This document shows positions 42,412-50,887 of a stretch of 64,000 nucleotides of DNA, piece by piece. Each line of letters begins with the position of its first letter. Within the stretch, counting starts at the first letter, position 1. Made by a program: the position numbers and the translations under genes. The notes under the pieces were generated by a model. That model saw only the letters and a list, made by a program, of their open reading frames with translations. It searched no databases and was not told the DNA's origin. The stretch covers positions 930,001 through 994,000 of the forward strand of contig NZ_CP109473.1 in assembly GCF_036227405.1 (NCBI RefSeq), read 5' to 3'. The stretch is from Streptomyces sp. NBC_01460 (GTDB lineage Bacteria; Actinomycetota; Actinomycetes; Streptomycetales; Streptomycetaceae).

Positions 42412-43863
42412 GTGGCCAGCAACAAACTCACCGTCGAGGATCTGCTCTCCTTCCCCGCGCTCCAGCTCTCGGTGAAGGCCGGCAGCAGCGGTCTGGGCCG
42501 CTCCGTGTCGTGGGCGCACGCCAGCGAGCTCGCCGATCCGACGCCCTGGCTGCTGGGTGCCGAGGTGATCATGACGGCGGGTCTGGCGGTCCCCCGCACC
42601 GCGGCCGGGCAGCGCGCCTATCTGGAGCGGCTGGACGACGCGGGGGTGTCGGGCCTCGCGCTCTCGGCTCAGCTGCACATGCCTCCCCTGCACGACGCCT
42701 TCTTCGAGGCGGCCGAGGAGCGGGGCTTCCCCGTCCTGGAGGTGCCGCTCGCCGTCCCCTTCATCGCGGTCTCGCAGGAGGTCGCCGCCTCCGTCCAGGA
42801 GGACGCCCGGCACCGGCTGGGGGCGCAGCTCCAGGTCTTCGGCTCCTTGCGCTGGCTGGTCGCCGAGGACCTCGACACCCCGGCGCTGCTACGCCGGCTC
42901 GAAGGGCTGTCGGGCTACGACGTCTACCTCTGTACGCCGCAGGGCCGCCCCCTCCTGCCGGGCGTCCCCACGCCGGATCCCGGTGTGCTGCCCGCCTCCG
43001 TCGACGCCCCGCCCACGGTGCCCGGCGGCTTCGTCCTCCCGGTGCCGGCGCCCGGCGGCCCTGCGGGCTTCCTCGTCGCGTACGAGCGTCAGGGCGCGCA
43101 GCCCGCGGGGCTCGCCGTCGTCCAGCACATCGCCACCGTGGCGGCGCTGCGGCTGGCGATGGTGCGCAACGAGCGCGAGGTGCTGCGCCGCGAGGGCGCG
43201 GAGACGCTGGCGGAGCTGCTGCAGGAGGTGCTCGATCCGGAGGCGGCCCGGCGTCGGCTCGCCCGGCACGCGATCGAGGGTGAGGCCGTGCTCCTCGTGG
43301 TCCGCAACGCCGGCGACGAGGCGCTGCCGCGCTGTCTGGAGGACCACCCCCATCTGCTGCTCACCTGGGGCGAGGACCGCTATGTCCTGGGCGCTCCGGA
43401 GCTGGCGGAGGCCGTCGGCGGGCTGCCGTCCGTGGCGGCCGGGATGAGCCGCCCCTTCCTGCCGGGCGTCGCGCTGAAGGTCGCCGAGCGCGAGGCGCTC
43501 TGGGCGGTCTCGAAGGCCGTGGAGTCGGGCCGCCCGGTCGTCCGGTACGGCGACGACGCGACGGGACGATGGCTCCCCGACGACCCCGCCGTCCTGAGCG
43601 CGCTCGTCGAGCACGTGCTCGGCGAGGTCCTGCGGTACGACGAGGCCCATGACTCGCACCTGCTGGTCTCCGCCCGCACCTGGATGGAGCGTGACCGTCG
43701 TACCGAGACGGCCGCGGCCGCGCTCCACATCCACCCGAACACCCTGGCCTACCGGCTGCGCCGCTTCGGCACCCTGTCCCGGCGCGATCTGACGTCGACG
43801 GGTGCCCTGGCGGAGGTCTGGCTGGCGATCCAGGCGGCAGGGGCTCTGGGCCTCACCGACTGA
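42412..43863 (+). CDS. PucR-family transcriptional activator
   Basis: A 483-residue regulator. The N-terminal PucR/purine-catabolism-like domain is LTVEDLLSFPALQLSVKAGS with the conserved 'W.h.sEl.Dp..wL.ggElvlttG' equivalent (SWAHASELADPTPWLLGAEV). A middle GGDEF-like/coupling region follows, then a C-terminal HTH_30 helix-turn-helix (TETAAAALHIHPNTLAYRLR). GTG 42412 is fixed by the domain start; no Shine-Dalgarno is seen, so a very short leader is likely. PucR-type proteins control nucleobase or polyamine catabolism. Here the divergent permease/NTF2/aldehyde dehydrogenase operon is the obvious target. Confidence 0.85.
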   Translation: MASNKLTVEDLLSFPALQLSVKAGSSGLGRSVSWAHASELADPTPWLLGAEVIMTAGLAVPRTAAGQRAYLERLDDAGVSGLALSAQLHMPPLHDAFFEAAEERGFPVLEVPLAVPFIAVSQEVAASVQEDARHRLGAQLQVFGSLRWLVAEDLDTPALLRRLEGLSGYDVYLCTPQGRPLLPGVPTPDPGVLPASVDAPPTVPGGFVLPVPAPGGPAGFLVAYERQGAQPAGLAVVQHIATVAALRLAMVRNEREVLRREGAETLAELLQEVLDPEAARRRLARHAIEGEAVLLVVRNAGDEALPRCLEDHPHLLLTWGEDRYVLGAPELAEAVGGLPSVAAGMSRPFLPGVALKVAEREALWAVSKAVESGRPVVRYGDDATGRWLPDDPAVLSALVEHVLGEVLRYDEAHDSHLLVSARTWMERDRRTETAAAALHIHPNTLAYRLRRFGTLSRRDLTSTGALAEVWLAIQAAGALGLTD

Positions 43864-43939
43864 CCGGGGCGGGGCCCGGGGCGGGGGAATCGACCCCGGC
43901 GGGAGCTGGCTGATTCCCTCCGGTGACGGCCTTCCGGGC

Positions 43940-43968
43940 GTGACAGCCCCACCGCGCGTCCCTACAGT
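43940..43968 (+). promoter_or_regulatory. promoter of the NTPase-CHAT-hydrolase operon
   Basis: GTGACA (-35, 43940-43945), a 17-bp spacer and TACAGT (-10, 43963-43968) are close to consensus. The start would be near 43975, giving a leader of about 110 nt before ATG 44085. Confidence 0.55.
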
Positions 43969-44084
43969 GACCTTCCCGCGTCTCGCGCGTTGTCAAGGAC
44001 GCCGAGGCCGGTCGCCCGGTGACGGTGGCTCCGGCACAGCGCGCGATCACACGGGTACGAGGTGGTCGGCAGCCTGGGGGAGCG

Positions 44085-47000
44085 ATGATCATCACCGAGC
44101 AGTCGCGCACTGCCGTGGCGGAGGCCGTCCGCAGCCATCCCACCCTGCTGGGCCAGGAGGGCGACAGTTCCCGGCCCGGCAGCGATCCGCATGCCGAACA
44201 GCACACGACGGTCCTGTCCGACGAGGCGAAGGCGGCCGCCGTCCGGATCCCCCCTCGGCCGGGGCTCGACAATCTGCCCGCTCCCTCGAAGCAGCCCTTC
44301 GTCGGCCGTTCCGAGTCCCTCACCCGGTTGGCCGCCTCCCTGGAGGACGGCGGCGGAGTCATCACCCAGAAGTCGGCGACCACGGTGAGCGGCCTGGGCG
44401 GCATCGGCAAGACGGCGCTGGCGCTGCACTACGCGCACGAGCGGCGCGACGAGTACGCGCTCGTCTGGTGGATCACCTCGGAGAGCGAGGAGCAGATCGC
44501 CTCCGGCCTGGCCGACCTCACGCTCGCCCTGCACCCGGTCTGGGCGAGACGGGCCACCCCGAAGGAACGTACGGAGTGGGCGCTGACCTGGCTGGAGGCG
44601 CACCCCGGCTGGTTGCTGGTCTACGACAACGTCGAACGGCCGGAGCACCTCACTCCCTTCCTCGGGCGGCTGCTCTCCCGGGGACACCAGCTGGTGACGA
44701 GCAGGTGTCGTGACGGTTGGCCCGAGGGCGCCGAGCTGATCAGCCTCGATGTGCTCAGCCACGACGCGGCGGTGGATCTCCTCTGTGCGCCGGGTACGGT
44801 TCAGGACAATCACATCCCGCCAGGACGTACACCCGCCGAGCGCGCGGAGGCCGAGCTGCTGGCGGACGACCTGGGCTACCTGCCTCTGGCTCTGGCACAG
44901 GCACGCGCCTACCTGAGGGAGACCCGGACGGGGCTCGCCGCCTATCGGGCGAAGCTGACCCACAAGGCCGAGGCCGGCTTCGGGGGCGACAGCGCGGCGG
45001 CCCGCGCGGTCGCCCGGATCTGCCGTACCAGTCTGGAGGCCATCCGCGCCCGGCATCCCCTGGCCGTGTCCCTGCTCCACACACTGGCCTGGTACGCCCC
45101 CGAGGCGTTGCCCCTGGTCGTGCTGAAGCACATGGACGGCCGGGAGGAGGACACCGAGGCGGCGCTGCAGGCCCTGAGGAACTATCACCTGGTCGCCATC
45201 GGGCCAGCCGGGATCGCCCTGCACCGGCTTCTCCAGCGGACGCTGCGCGAGGCGGCGGCGACGCAGGTACCGGATGCCCGCGGGCGGGCCGAAAGGGCAC
45301 TCGCCACCGCGGTCGGCGCGGCACCCGACGGCGTCAGACCGTACCTGACCCACATTCAGGCACTGGCGGCGACCGGGACGGCGGAGGACGCCGAAGCCGA
45401 AGCCGGGCTGGTGGCCATGTACCGCCAAGGTGCCGAGGAGTTGGGGGCCCGCGAGCAACACGTCCTGGCCATCCCGCTGATGCAGCGGGTCGTCGACTGC
45501 AGCACACGCCTGTGGGACGTCGACCGCGAGCCCACGCTCGGCTACCGCGACCGCCTGGCCGAGCTCCACGCGAAGGCCGGCGACCCCGTCACGGCGATCA
45601 GCCTCTGCAAGGACCTCTTCCTCGACCGCACCGCGGTGTCGGGCGCCGAGGCGCCGGAGACCCTGGCCAGCCGGGAGCGGCTGGCGTACGCCTACCGCAA
45701 GGCGGGCGAGGTGATGCGCGCGGTCACGGAGTTGCAGGCGGTCGTCGGGATCCGTCTCCGCGTGCAGGGTCCGGACCACGAGGACACGCTCCGCAGCCGC
45801 AACGACCTGTCGTACGCGCTGCAGACCGCCGGACGCCACGTGGACGCGGTCAGGGAGTTCGAGGCGGTCGTGGCCGACCGCGAACGCATCCTGAGCCCCC
45901 AGCACAAGGACACCCTCACCAGTCGCACCAACCTCGCGTACGCCTACCGCTCGGCAGGTGACCACGCCACAGCCTTACGCCTGTACGCGCAGGCGGTCGG
46001 CGACCGGAGCTCGATCCACGGGCCGGACCACCCCGAGACCCTCACGAGCCGCGGCTGGCTCGCCTCCGCGCACATGGCCGCGGAGAACCCGAAGGCCGCC
46101 GCCGAGATCTACACGCAGGTGGTGGAGGCCCGGACACGCGTCCAGGGAGCGGATCACCCGGACACGCTGCGCAGCAGACAGGACCTCGCCTACGCGGTCG
46201 TGGACGCCGAGGGCCCGGAGTTCGCCCTCGCCTCCTTCGAGTCGCTCGCCGAGGACAGCGCGCGTGCGCAGGGCCCGGATCACCCGGCGACGCTGGACTA
46301 CCGCAACGACATCGCCGTCGTCCACCGGCTCCGCGGGGACTACGCCAGGTCGTCCGACCACTACGAAGCGGTGATCGCGGGGTACAGCAGGGTCCGGGGA
46401 GAGTTCCACCAGGACACGCTCCGTGCCCGGGGAGCCCGTGCCTACGCGCTGCAGATGTCCGGAGACCTGCGCCGCGCCCTGGACGAACGCAGAAGGCTGG
46501 TGGCCGACAGGACCACGGCGCAGGGGCAGGAGCATCCCGCGACGCTCACGGCCCGCGTCGGCCTGGCCAACACCCTCCGTGCGGCGTCCGAGTTCAAGGA
46601 CGCCATCACGCTCTTCACGGAAGTCCTGGCCGACCGGATCAAGCTGCTGGGACCGGAACACCCGCATGTGCTGGGCACGCGCGAGATCCTGGCCTTCACC
46701 CGGCAGGACGACGGCCGGCACGCCCAGGCGGTCGAGGAGCTGCGGAGCCTTCTCGCCGACATGGAGGGGTTCCTCCGGCCCGACCACCCACGGATTCTCG
46801 CGGTCCGCCAGTCCCTGGCCGAGTTGTTCGCGGCGGAGCGCCGCCATCCCGATGCGATACGCGCGTACCAGGAGCTGATCGAGAACCAGACGCGCGTCCA
46901 CGGCGAGGATCATCCGAGGACCCTGCACATCCGCGAGCGGCTCGGTGTGGCGCACCAGGCGGCCTTCGAGTTCGACCGGTCCCTCGCCCTGCTGGACGCG

Positions 47001-49610
47001 CTGGTGGCCGACCGCACCCGTGTCCAGGGCGCCCGGCACCCCCACACCCTGCACACCCGCGACCTGCATGCCTGGGTCCTGCGCTCGGCCGGGAGGTACG
47101 ACCGTGCGACCACCGCGTACGAGCGGCTGATCGACGACCGGACCCGGCTGCTCGGCGCCGAGGCCCTGAGCACGCTGGACACCCGCAACGGGCTGGCACT
47201 GGCCTACCTGGGAGCGGACGACCACCAGAGGGCCATCACGGAGTTCTCCCGGCTGCTCGACGCACACCGCCGGTACCTGGGGGACGAGGCGCCCGCCACC
47301 CTGACCGTCCGGGAGAACCTCGCGGATTCGTACTCAGCCGCGCAGAACCACCAGCAGGCCATGGCCCTGTACGACGAAGCGGTCGCGGCGTGGGACCGCG
47401 TCTGGGGCCCCTCGCACCAGCGCACGCTGTCGGCCCGGCGGGACCTCGCCCTCGTCCAGCGGGAGGCCGGGCGGCACGAGGTGTCCCTGGCCACCCTGAT
47501 GACCGTGCTGGAGAGCCAGGCCGACCGCGACGGGGATGATCACCCCGGTGTCCTCGCGCTGCGGCTCGACGTCGTCGCGGGGCACATCGCGGCGGGCAAC
47601 AACCTCCTCGCCGAGGAGTTGGCGGGCCCGCTCGTGGACGACTACGTCCGCGTACGCGGCCGGGACCACACGGACACCCTGAACGCGCGCTCCTGGCTCC
47701 TCTACGCGTGGATGCGCTCCGGCCAGGTCCACCGGGCCATCACCGGCCTGCGTGCCCTGCTCGCGGACCGTGTCTCGTTGCAGGGGGATTCCCACGTCGC
47801 GGCGCTGAGTACACGCACCACGCTCGCGTTCGCCTTCGAGGAGGCCGAGGAGTACGAGGCGGCCCTCGCGCTGGCGGGGAGAGTGGTGGCGGACCGGACG
47901 CGCGTACAGGGCGCGCACCATCCGATGACCCTGGCCGCGCGGGCGACTCTGGCCAGGCACCGCGAACTCGCGGGCGACCGTGCGGGAGCCCTGCGCGACC
48001 TGTTCCGGCTGCGCGGGGACCACGAACGTCTCCTGGGCCCGGAGCACACCGACACGCTCGAAGTGCGTGACGACGTCGTCCGGGTGCTGCTGGGCGGTTC
48101 CACGGCCGGGTCCGCCGTGCGCGCGGCCACGTCGCTGGTGGACGACTGTGCCCGCGCCCTGGGGGCGGACCACCCACGCACCCTCAACGCCCGTGCCAGG
48201 CTCGCCCGGGCGTACACACAGGCCGGCGACGTCGGCACGGCCCTCCGCCTCCGGGGGCAGCTCGTCGAGGACTTCGGCCGGGTCCTCGGGCCGCTCCACG
48301 ACTCGACGCTGCTCGCGCGCCTCACCTGGGCATCGTTGTTCCGGCCGGCGGGTGACCGGCAGCAGGCCGTACGGCATCTGCTCGAACTGGTCGCCGACAG
48401 CGACCGGATCCGGGGCGCGGACCATGTCGCGTCCGTGGCCTGCCGGGTGAACCTGGCCTTCGCCGTCTGGGAGACGGGCGACCTGCCCTGGGCCACGTCC
48501 ATGCTCGAGGAGCTGCTCAAGCGGTGCGAGGAGGTTCTGCCGGACGAGCACCCCTGGACGTCCCACATCCGCGGCAACCTCGCCTGGGTCCTCGCCGACT
48601 CCGGGCTGACGGACCGTGCGGTACAGCTGGCACAGCGGTTGGTCGACGACACCGTCGCACTCTTCGGCGCGGACCACCGTCGTGCCTGGGGCCCGGCGGC
48701 GGTCCTCGGGCACACGCTGCTGCAGGCGGGGGCGGCCGAGGAGGCCTTGGACGTCCTGGAACAGCTGCTCCTGGACGTGAGCCGGCTGCAGCCCGACCCC
48801 GCGTGGCCGGCGAGCATCGACGGTCTCGTCCGGGCCCATCTGAGGGCGGCGGCCCTCGGCGCCTCGGAGGGATGCGGGATGGAGGGGACTCACCCGGAGG
48901 CCGCGGCCGTCGACGAGGAGGTCGTCCGGCTCCGTACGGTGGTCGAGTTCCACGCCGACCGCCTCGGCGTCCGTCTGCCCAGCCTGCCGGTCGAACTCTC
49001 CCGTGTCCTCTCCGACTCCGAGCGCCACGCGGAGGCCGTGACCTTGCTGGAGGCTGTCCACGCGGGGCGGAGCCGGGTACTGGGGCCGGACCACCCGGAC
49101 ACCCTGGAGAGCCACGCCGAACTGGTCCTGGCCCGCCTGGAGACCGCCGCGCCCGCGTCCCCCGACTGGCAGAGCGATCTGCTGTCCCGCTGGGAGAGCG
49201 TCTTCGGCGCGCAGCACCCCGAGACCGAGGAGCTCCGCTGGCGTCTGCGCACCGCCCGGCCGGCCTGGCAGCCGAGGCTCACGCTCACCGGCACCGCCGC
49301 CGTCGGCCTGACGTCGTCCGTGGAGGTGCGTCTGGAACGGCAGAAGGACGTGCCGGCCCTCGATCTGCCCCGGATCGAGGTGGTCGCGGACTGCCGCACC
49401 GACGCGGTGCTCCTCCCCGCCGTCGTGGAGTACGCCCCTGGTGGCGCCCCTGCGGTCTTCTCCTTCACCCCGCGGGAACCGGGCGCGCACAAGCTCCGTT
49501 TCACTCTGTACGACCATGCCTCCGGCCTCGCACTGCAGGAGTTGGAGACGGTGGTCCAGGTACCCGGCACCGAAGGGCGGCACGGTGCGCGGACGCAAGG
49601 GAGCGACTGA
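44085..49610 (+). CDS. giant NB-ARC/STAND NTPase with about 27 TPR units
   Basis: A 1,841-residue soluble protein. Residues 1-70 are unassigned. The NB-ARC NTPase spans about 70-400: FVGR entry motif, Walker A GLGGIGKT (103-110), Walker B WLLVYD (176-181), sensor LVTSR, and a winged-helix end with GIALHRLLQRTL replacing the MHD. From about 480 to 1,725 come about 27 kinesin-light-chain-type TPRs of 42 residues, with the pattern 'HPdTL..R..LA.ay..aGd...A......vv.dR.r..G'. The last 110 residues (from WQPRLTLTGTAAVGLT) form an Ig-like beta domain. Such proteins are regulated oligomeric sensors; the TPR array would recognise the trigger. GGAG is only 2 nt before ATG 44085; GTG 44019 is an alternative. 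First gene of a three-gene operon. Confidence 0.85.
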   Translation: MIITEQSRTAVAEAVRSHPTLLGQEGDSSRPGSDPHAEQHTTVLSDEAKAAAVRIPPRPGLDNLPAPSKQPFVGRSESLTRLAASLEDGGGVITQKSATTVSGLGGIGKTALALHYAHERRDEYALVWWITSESEEQIASGLADLTLALHPVWARRATPKERTEWALTWLEAHPGWLLVYDNVERPEHLTPFLGRLLSRGHQLVTSRCRDGWPEGAELISLDVLSHDAAVDLLCAPGTVQDNHIPPGRTPAERAEAELLADDLGYLPLALAQARAYLRETRTGLAAYRAKLTHKAEAGFGGDSAAARAVARICRTSLEAIRARHPLAVSLLHTLAWYAPEALPLVVLKHMDGREEDTEAALQALRNYHLVAIGPAGIALHRLLQRTLREAAATQVPDARGRAERALATAVGAAPDGVRPYLTHIQALAATGTAEDAEAEAGLVAMYRQGAEELGAREQHVLAIPLMQRVVDCSTRLWDVDREPTLGYRDRLAELHAKAGDPVTAISLCKDLFLDRTAVSGAEAPETLASRERLAYAYRKAGEVMRAVTELQAVVGIRLRVQGPDHEDTLRSRNDLSYALQTAGRHVDAVREFEAVVADRERILSPQHKDTLTSRTNLAYAYRSAGDHATALRLYAQAVGDRSSIHGPDHPETLTSRGWLASAHMAAENPKAAAEIYTQVVEARTRVQGADHPDTLRSRQDLAYAVVDAEGPEFALASFESLAEDSARAQGPDHPATLDYRNDIAVVHRLRGDYARSSDHYEAVIAGYSRVRGEFHQDTLRARGARAYALQMSGDLRRALDERRRLVADRTTAQGQEHPATLTARVGLANTLRAASEFKDAITLFTEVLADRIKLLGPEHPHVLGTREILAFTRQDDGRHAQAVEELRSLLADMEGFLRPDHPRILAVRQSLAELFAAERRHPDAIRAYQELIENQTRVHGEDHPRTLHIRERLGVAHQAAFEFDRSLALLDALVADRTRVQGARHPHTLHTRDLHAWVLRSAGRYDRATTAYERLIDDRTRLLGAEALSTLDTRNGLALAYLGADDHQRAITEFSRLLDAHRRYLGDEAPATLTVRENLADSYSAAQNHQQAMALYDEAVAAWDRVWGPSHQRTLSARRDLALVQREAGRHEVSLATLMTVLESQADRDGDDHPGVLALRLDVVAGHIAAGNNLLAEELAGPLVDDYVRVRGRDHTDTLNARSWLLYAWMRSGQVHRAITGLRALLADRVSLQGDSHVAALSTRTTLAFAFEEAEEYEAALALAGRVVADRTRVQGAHHPMTLAARATLARHRELAGDRAGALRDLFRLRGDHERLLGPEHTDTLEVRDDVVRVLLGGSTAGSAVRAATSLVDDCARALGADHPRTLNARARLARAYTQAGDVGTALRLRGQLVEDFGRVLGPLHDSTLLARLTWASLFRPAGDRQQAVRHLLELVADSDRIRGADHVASVACRVNLAFAVWETGDLPWATSMLEELLKRCEEVLPDEHPWTSHIRGNLAWVLADSGLTDRAVQLAQRLVDDTVALFGADHRRAWGPAAVLGHTLLQAGAAEEALDVLEQLLLDVSRLQPDPAWPASIDGLVRAHLRAAALGASEGCGMEGTHPEAAAVDEEVVRLRTVVEFHADRLGVRLPSLPVELSRVLSDSERHAEAVTLLEAVHAGRSRVLGPDHPDTLESHAELVLARLETAAPASPDWQSDLLSRWESVFGAQHPETEELRWRLRTARPAWQPRLTLTGTAAVGLTSSVEVRLERQKDVPALDLPRIEVVADCRTDAVLLPAVVEYAPGGAPAVFSFTPREPGAHKLRFTLYDHASGLALQELETVVQVPGTEGRHGARTQGSD

Positions 49611-49615
49611 CCCGG

Positions 49616-50887
49616 ATGGCACAGGAACTCAACTTCGAGATAGTGCGCAATCCGTCGTCCGGATACACGGTTCCCCCACCACGGGCCGCGCAGGACACGG
49701 GTGGTGGGAAACCTCGTGACATGCGCATCATGCTGCGTCACGCCGAGCGCGACGGCCTGACCATCACCACCCACGCCTCGTGGCTGCCTCCCCGCGACCA
49801 GTGGCGCAACGCCCGCCTGGAGACGACGCCGGAAGCGCTGCTCGGCAAGGCGGGCACGTTGCGCTTCGAGTGGAAGCGCCTGGTCGTCGACCACACCGAC
49901 GACAGTCCCGGACCGGGGATGCGGGTGGGGGGCCGCCCTCTGGCCGAGGAGCCCGATCTGACCCAGCACTCGACCCTGGTCGAGACGTTGGTGAAGACCC
50001 TCGCGGAAGAGGGCTTCGAGGTGCTCGACGTCATGCTCGACGGAAGCGACCCCGGTCTGAGGCGTCTGCGTACGTTCCTCCTCGAGACCCTGTCCGAGGA
50101 GAAGGACCTGCGGATCAGCTTCGATTCGGACCTGCCCCTGCCCTGGTCCATGCTGGCCGTCGATCCGTCCCGGTTCTCGGATCCGTGGGACGCCTTCCTC
50201 GGACACCGGCACCAGGTCGAACAGACCAGCCCGGCGTACTCCTGGGTGGATCAGCTGACGCTGGAACCGCGTCGGCGCGCGGTCACCAGCCTGAACACCG
50301 ACACCACGCTCGACAGGGTGGGCCGGGCCTCGGATGTGCGGGACCTCCTCGACAGCCGCTCCCACCTCACGGTCCGCACCCGGGCGGTGGACCTCCTGGA
50401 CGCCCTCAACAACGCGGTCCTGCCCGAGGACCTGATGTACTTCTGGTGCCACGGGACCTTCATGGACGAGGGCACGTCGGACCGGCGTCTGGTCATCAAG
50501 CTGTCCGACTCCGATCTGATCGACAGCGCGAAGGTCCGCCGGAGGCGTCGGCGTCTTCGCGACATGCCGCAGAGATTCAGGCCGTTCGTCCTGCTCAACG
50601 CCTGTCACACCGGCCAGGCGGCCACCGGCACGCACGTCGAGCACCTCGGCGCGGCGCTGATAGACCTGGGTGCCGACGGTGTCCTCGGCCCTCAGATCGA
50701 GATACCGCAGGTCTTCGCGTCGGAGTACGCCTACTCCTTCCTCGAGTTGTACCTGGCCGGCACGCACACGGCAGGGGAGATCAGCCAGCTGCTGGTCCGG
50801 ACGTTCGCCGAGAAGTTCCACAACCCGCTCGCCCTCACTTACTCGTTGCACTGCGGACTGCACAGCCGTCTGGACCTCGCCTCATGA
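49616..50887 (+). CDS. CHAT-domain caspase-like cysteine protease
   Basis: A 423-residue protein. The N-terminal 200 residues are unassigned (RDMRIMLRHAERDGLTITTH, TLRFEWKRLVVDH). A CHAT (caspase HetF associated with TPRs) protease domain covers about 165-423. It contains PLPWSMLAVD, the catalytic His279 in YFWCHGTF and Cys330 in FVLLNACHTGQAA, with a terminal GADGVLGPQIEIPQVFASEY strand and helix. CHAT proteases cut specific partners once activated by a TPR or CRISPR sensor (for example TPR-CHAT with gRAMP, or CHAT proteases that cut bacterial gasdermins). The gene starts 5 bp after the NTPase stop and overlaps the hydrolase gene by ATGA, so all three are co-translated. Substrate unknown; the adjacent hydrolase is the leading candidate. 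Confidence 0.85.
   Translation: MAQELNFEIVRNPSSGYTVPPPRAAQDTGGGKPRDMRIMLRHAERDGLTITTHASWLPPRDQWRNARLETTPEALLGKAGTLRFEWKRLVVDHTDDSPGPGMRVGGRPLAEEPDLTQHSTLVETLVKTLAEEGFEVLDVMLDGSDPGLRRLRTFLLETLSEEKDLRISFDSDLPLPWSMLAVDPSRFSDPWDAFLGHRHQVEQTSPAYSWVDQLTLEPRRRAVTSLNTDTTLDRVGRASDVRDLLDSRSHLTVRTRAVDLLDALNNAVLPEDLMYFWCHGTFMDEGTSDRRLVIKLSDSDLIDSAKVRRRRRRLRDMPQRFRPFVLLNACHTGQAATGTHVEHLGAALIDLGADGVLGPQIEIPQVFASEYAYSFLELYLAGTHTAGEISQLLVRTFAEKFHNPLALTYSLHCGLHSRLDLAS

Noticed and set aside
44019..44084. Upstream GTG start for the NTPase
   Set aside because: Possible, but ATG 44085 begins the plausible N terminus and has GGGGGAG directly upstream; spacing is short, so this stays uncertain.
45500..49260. Repeated DNA that could be taken for a CRISPR or minisatellite array
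   Set aside because: The periodicity (about 126 bp) is that of 42-residue TPR units at protein level; the DNA units are divergent and in frame.
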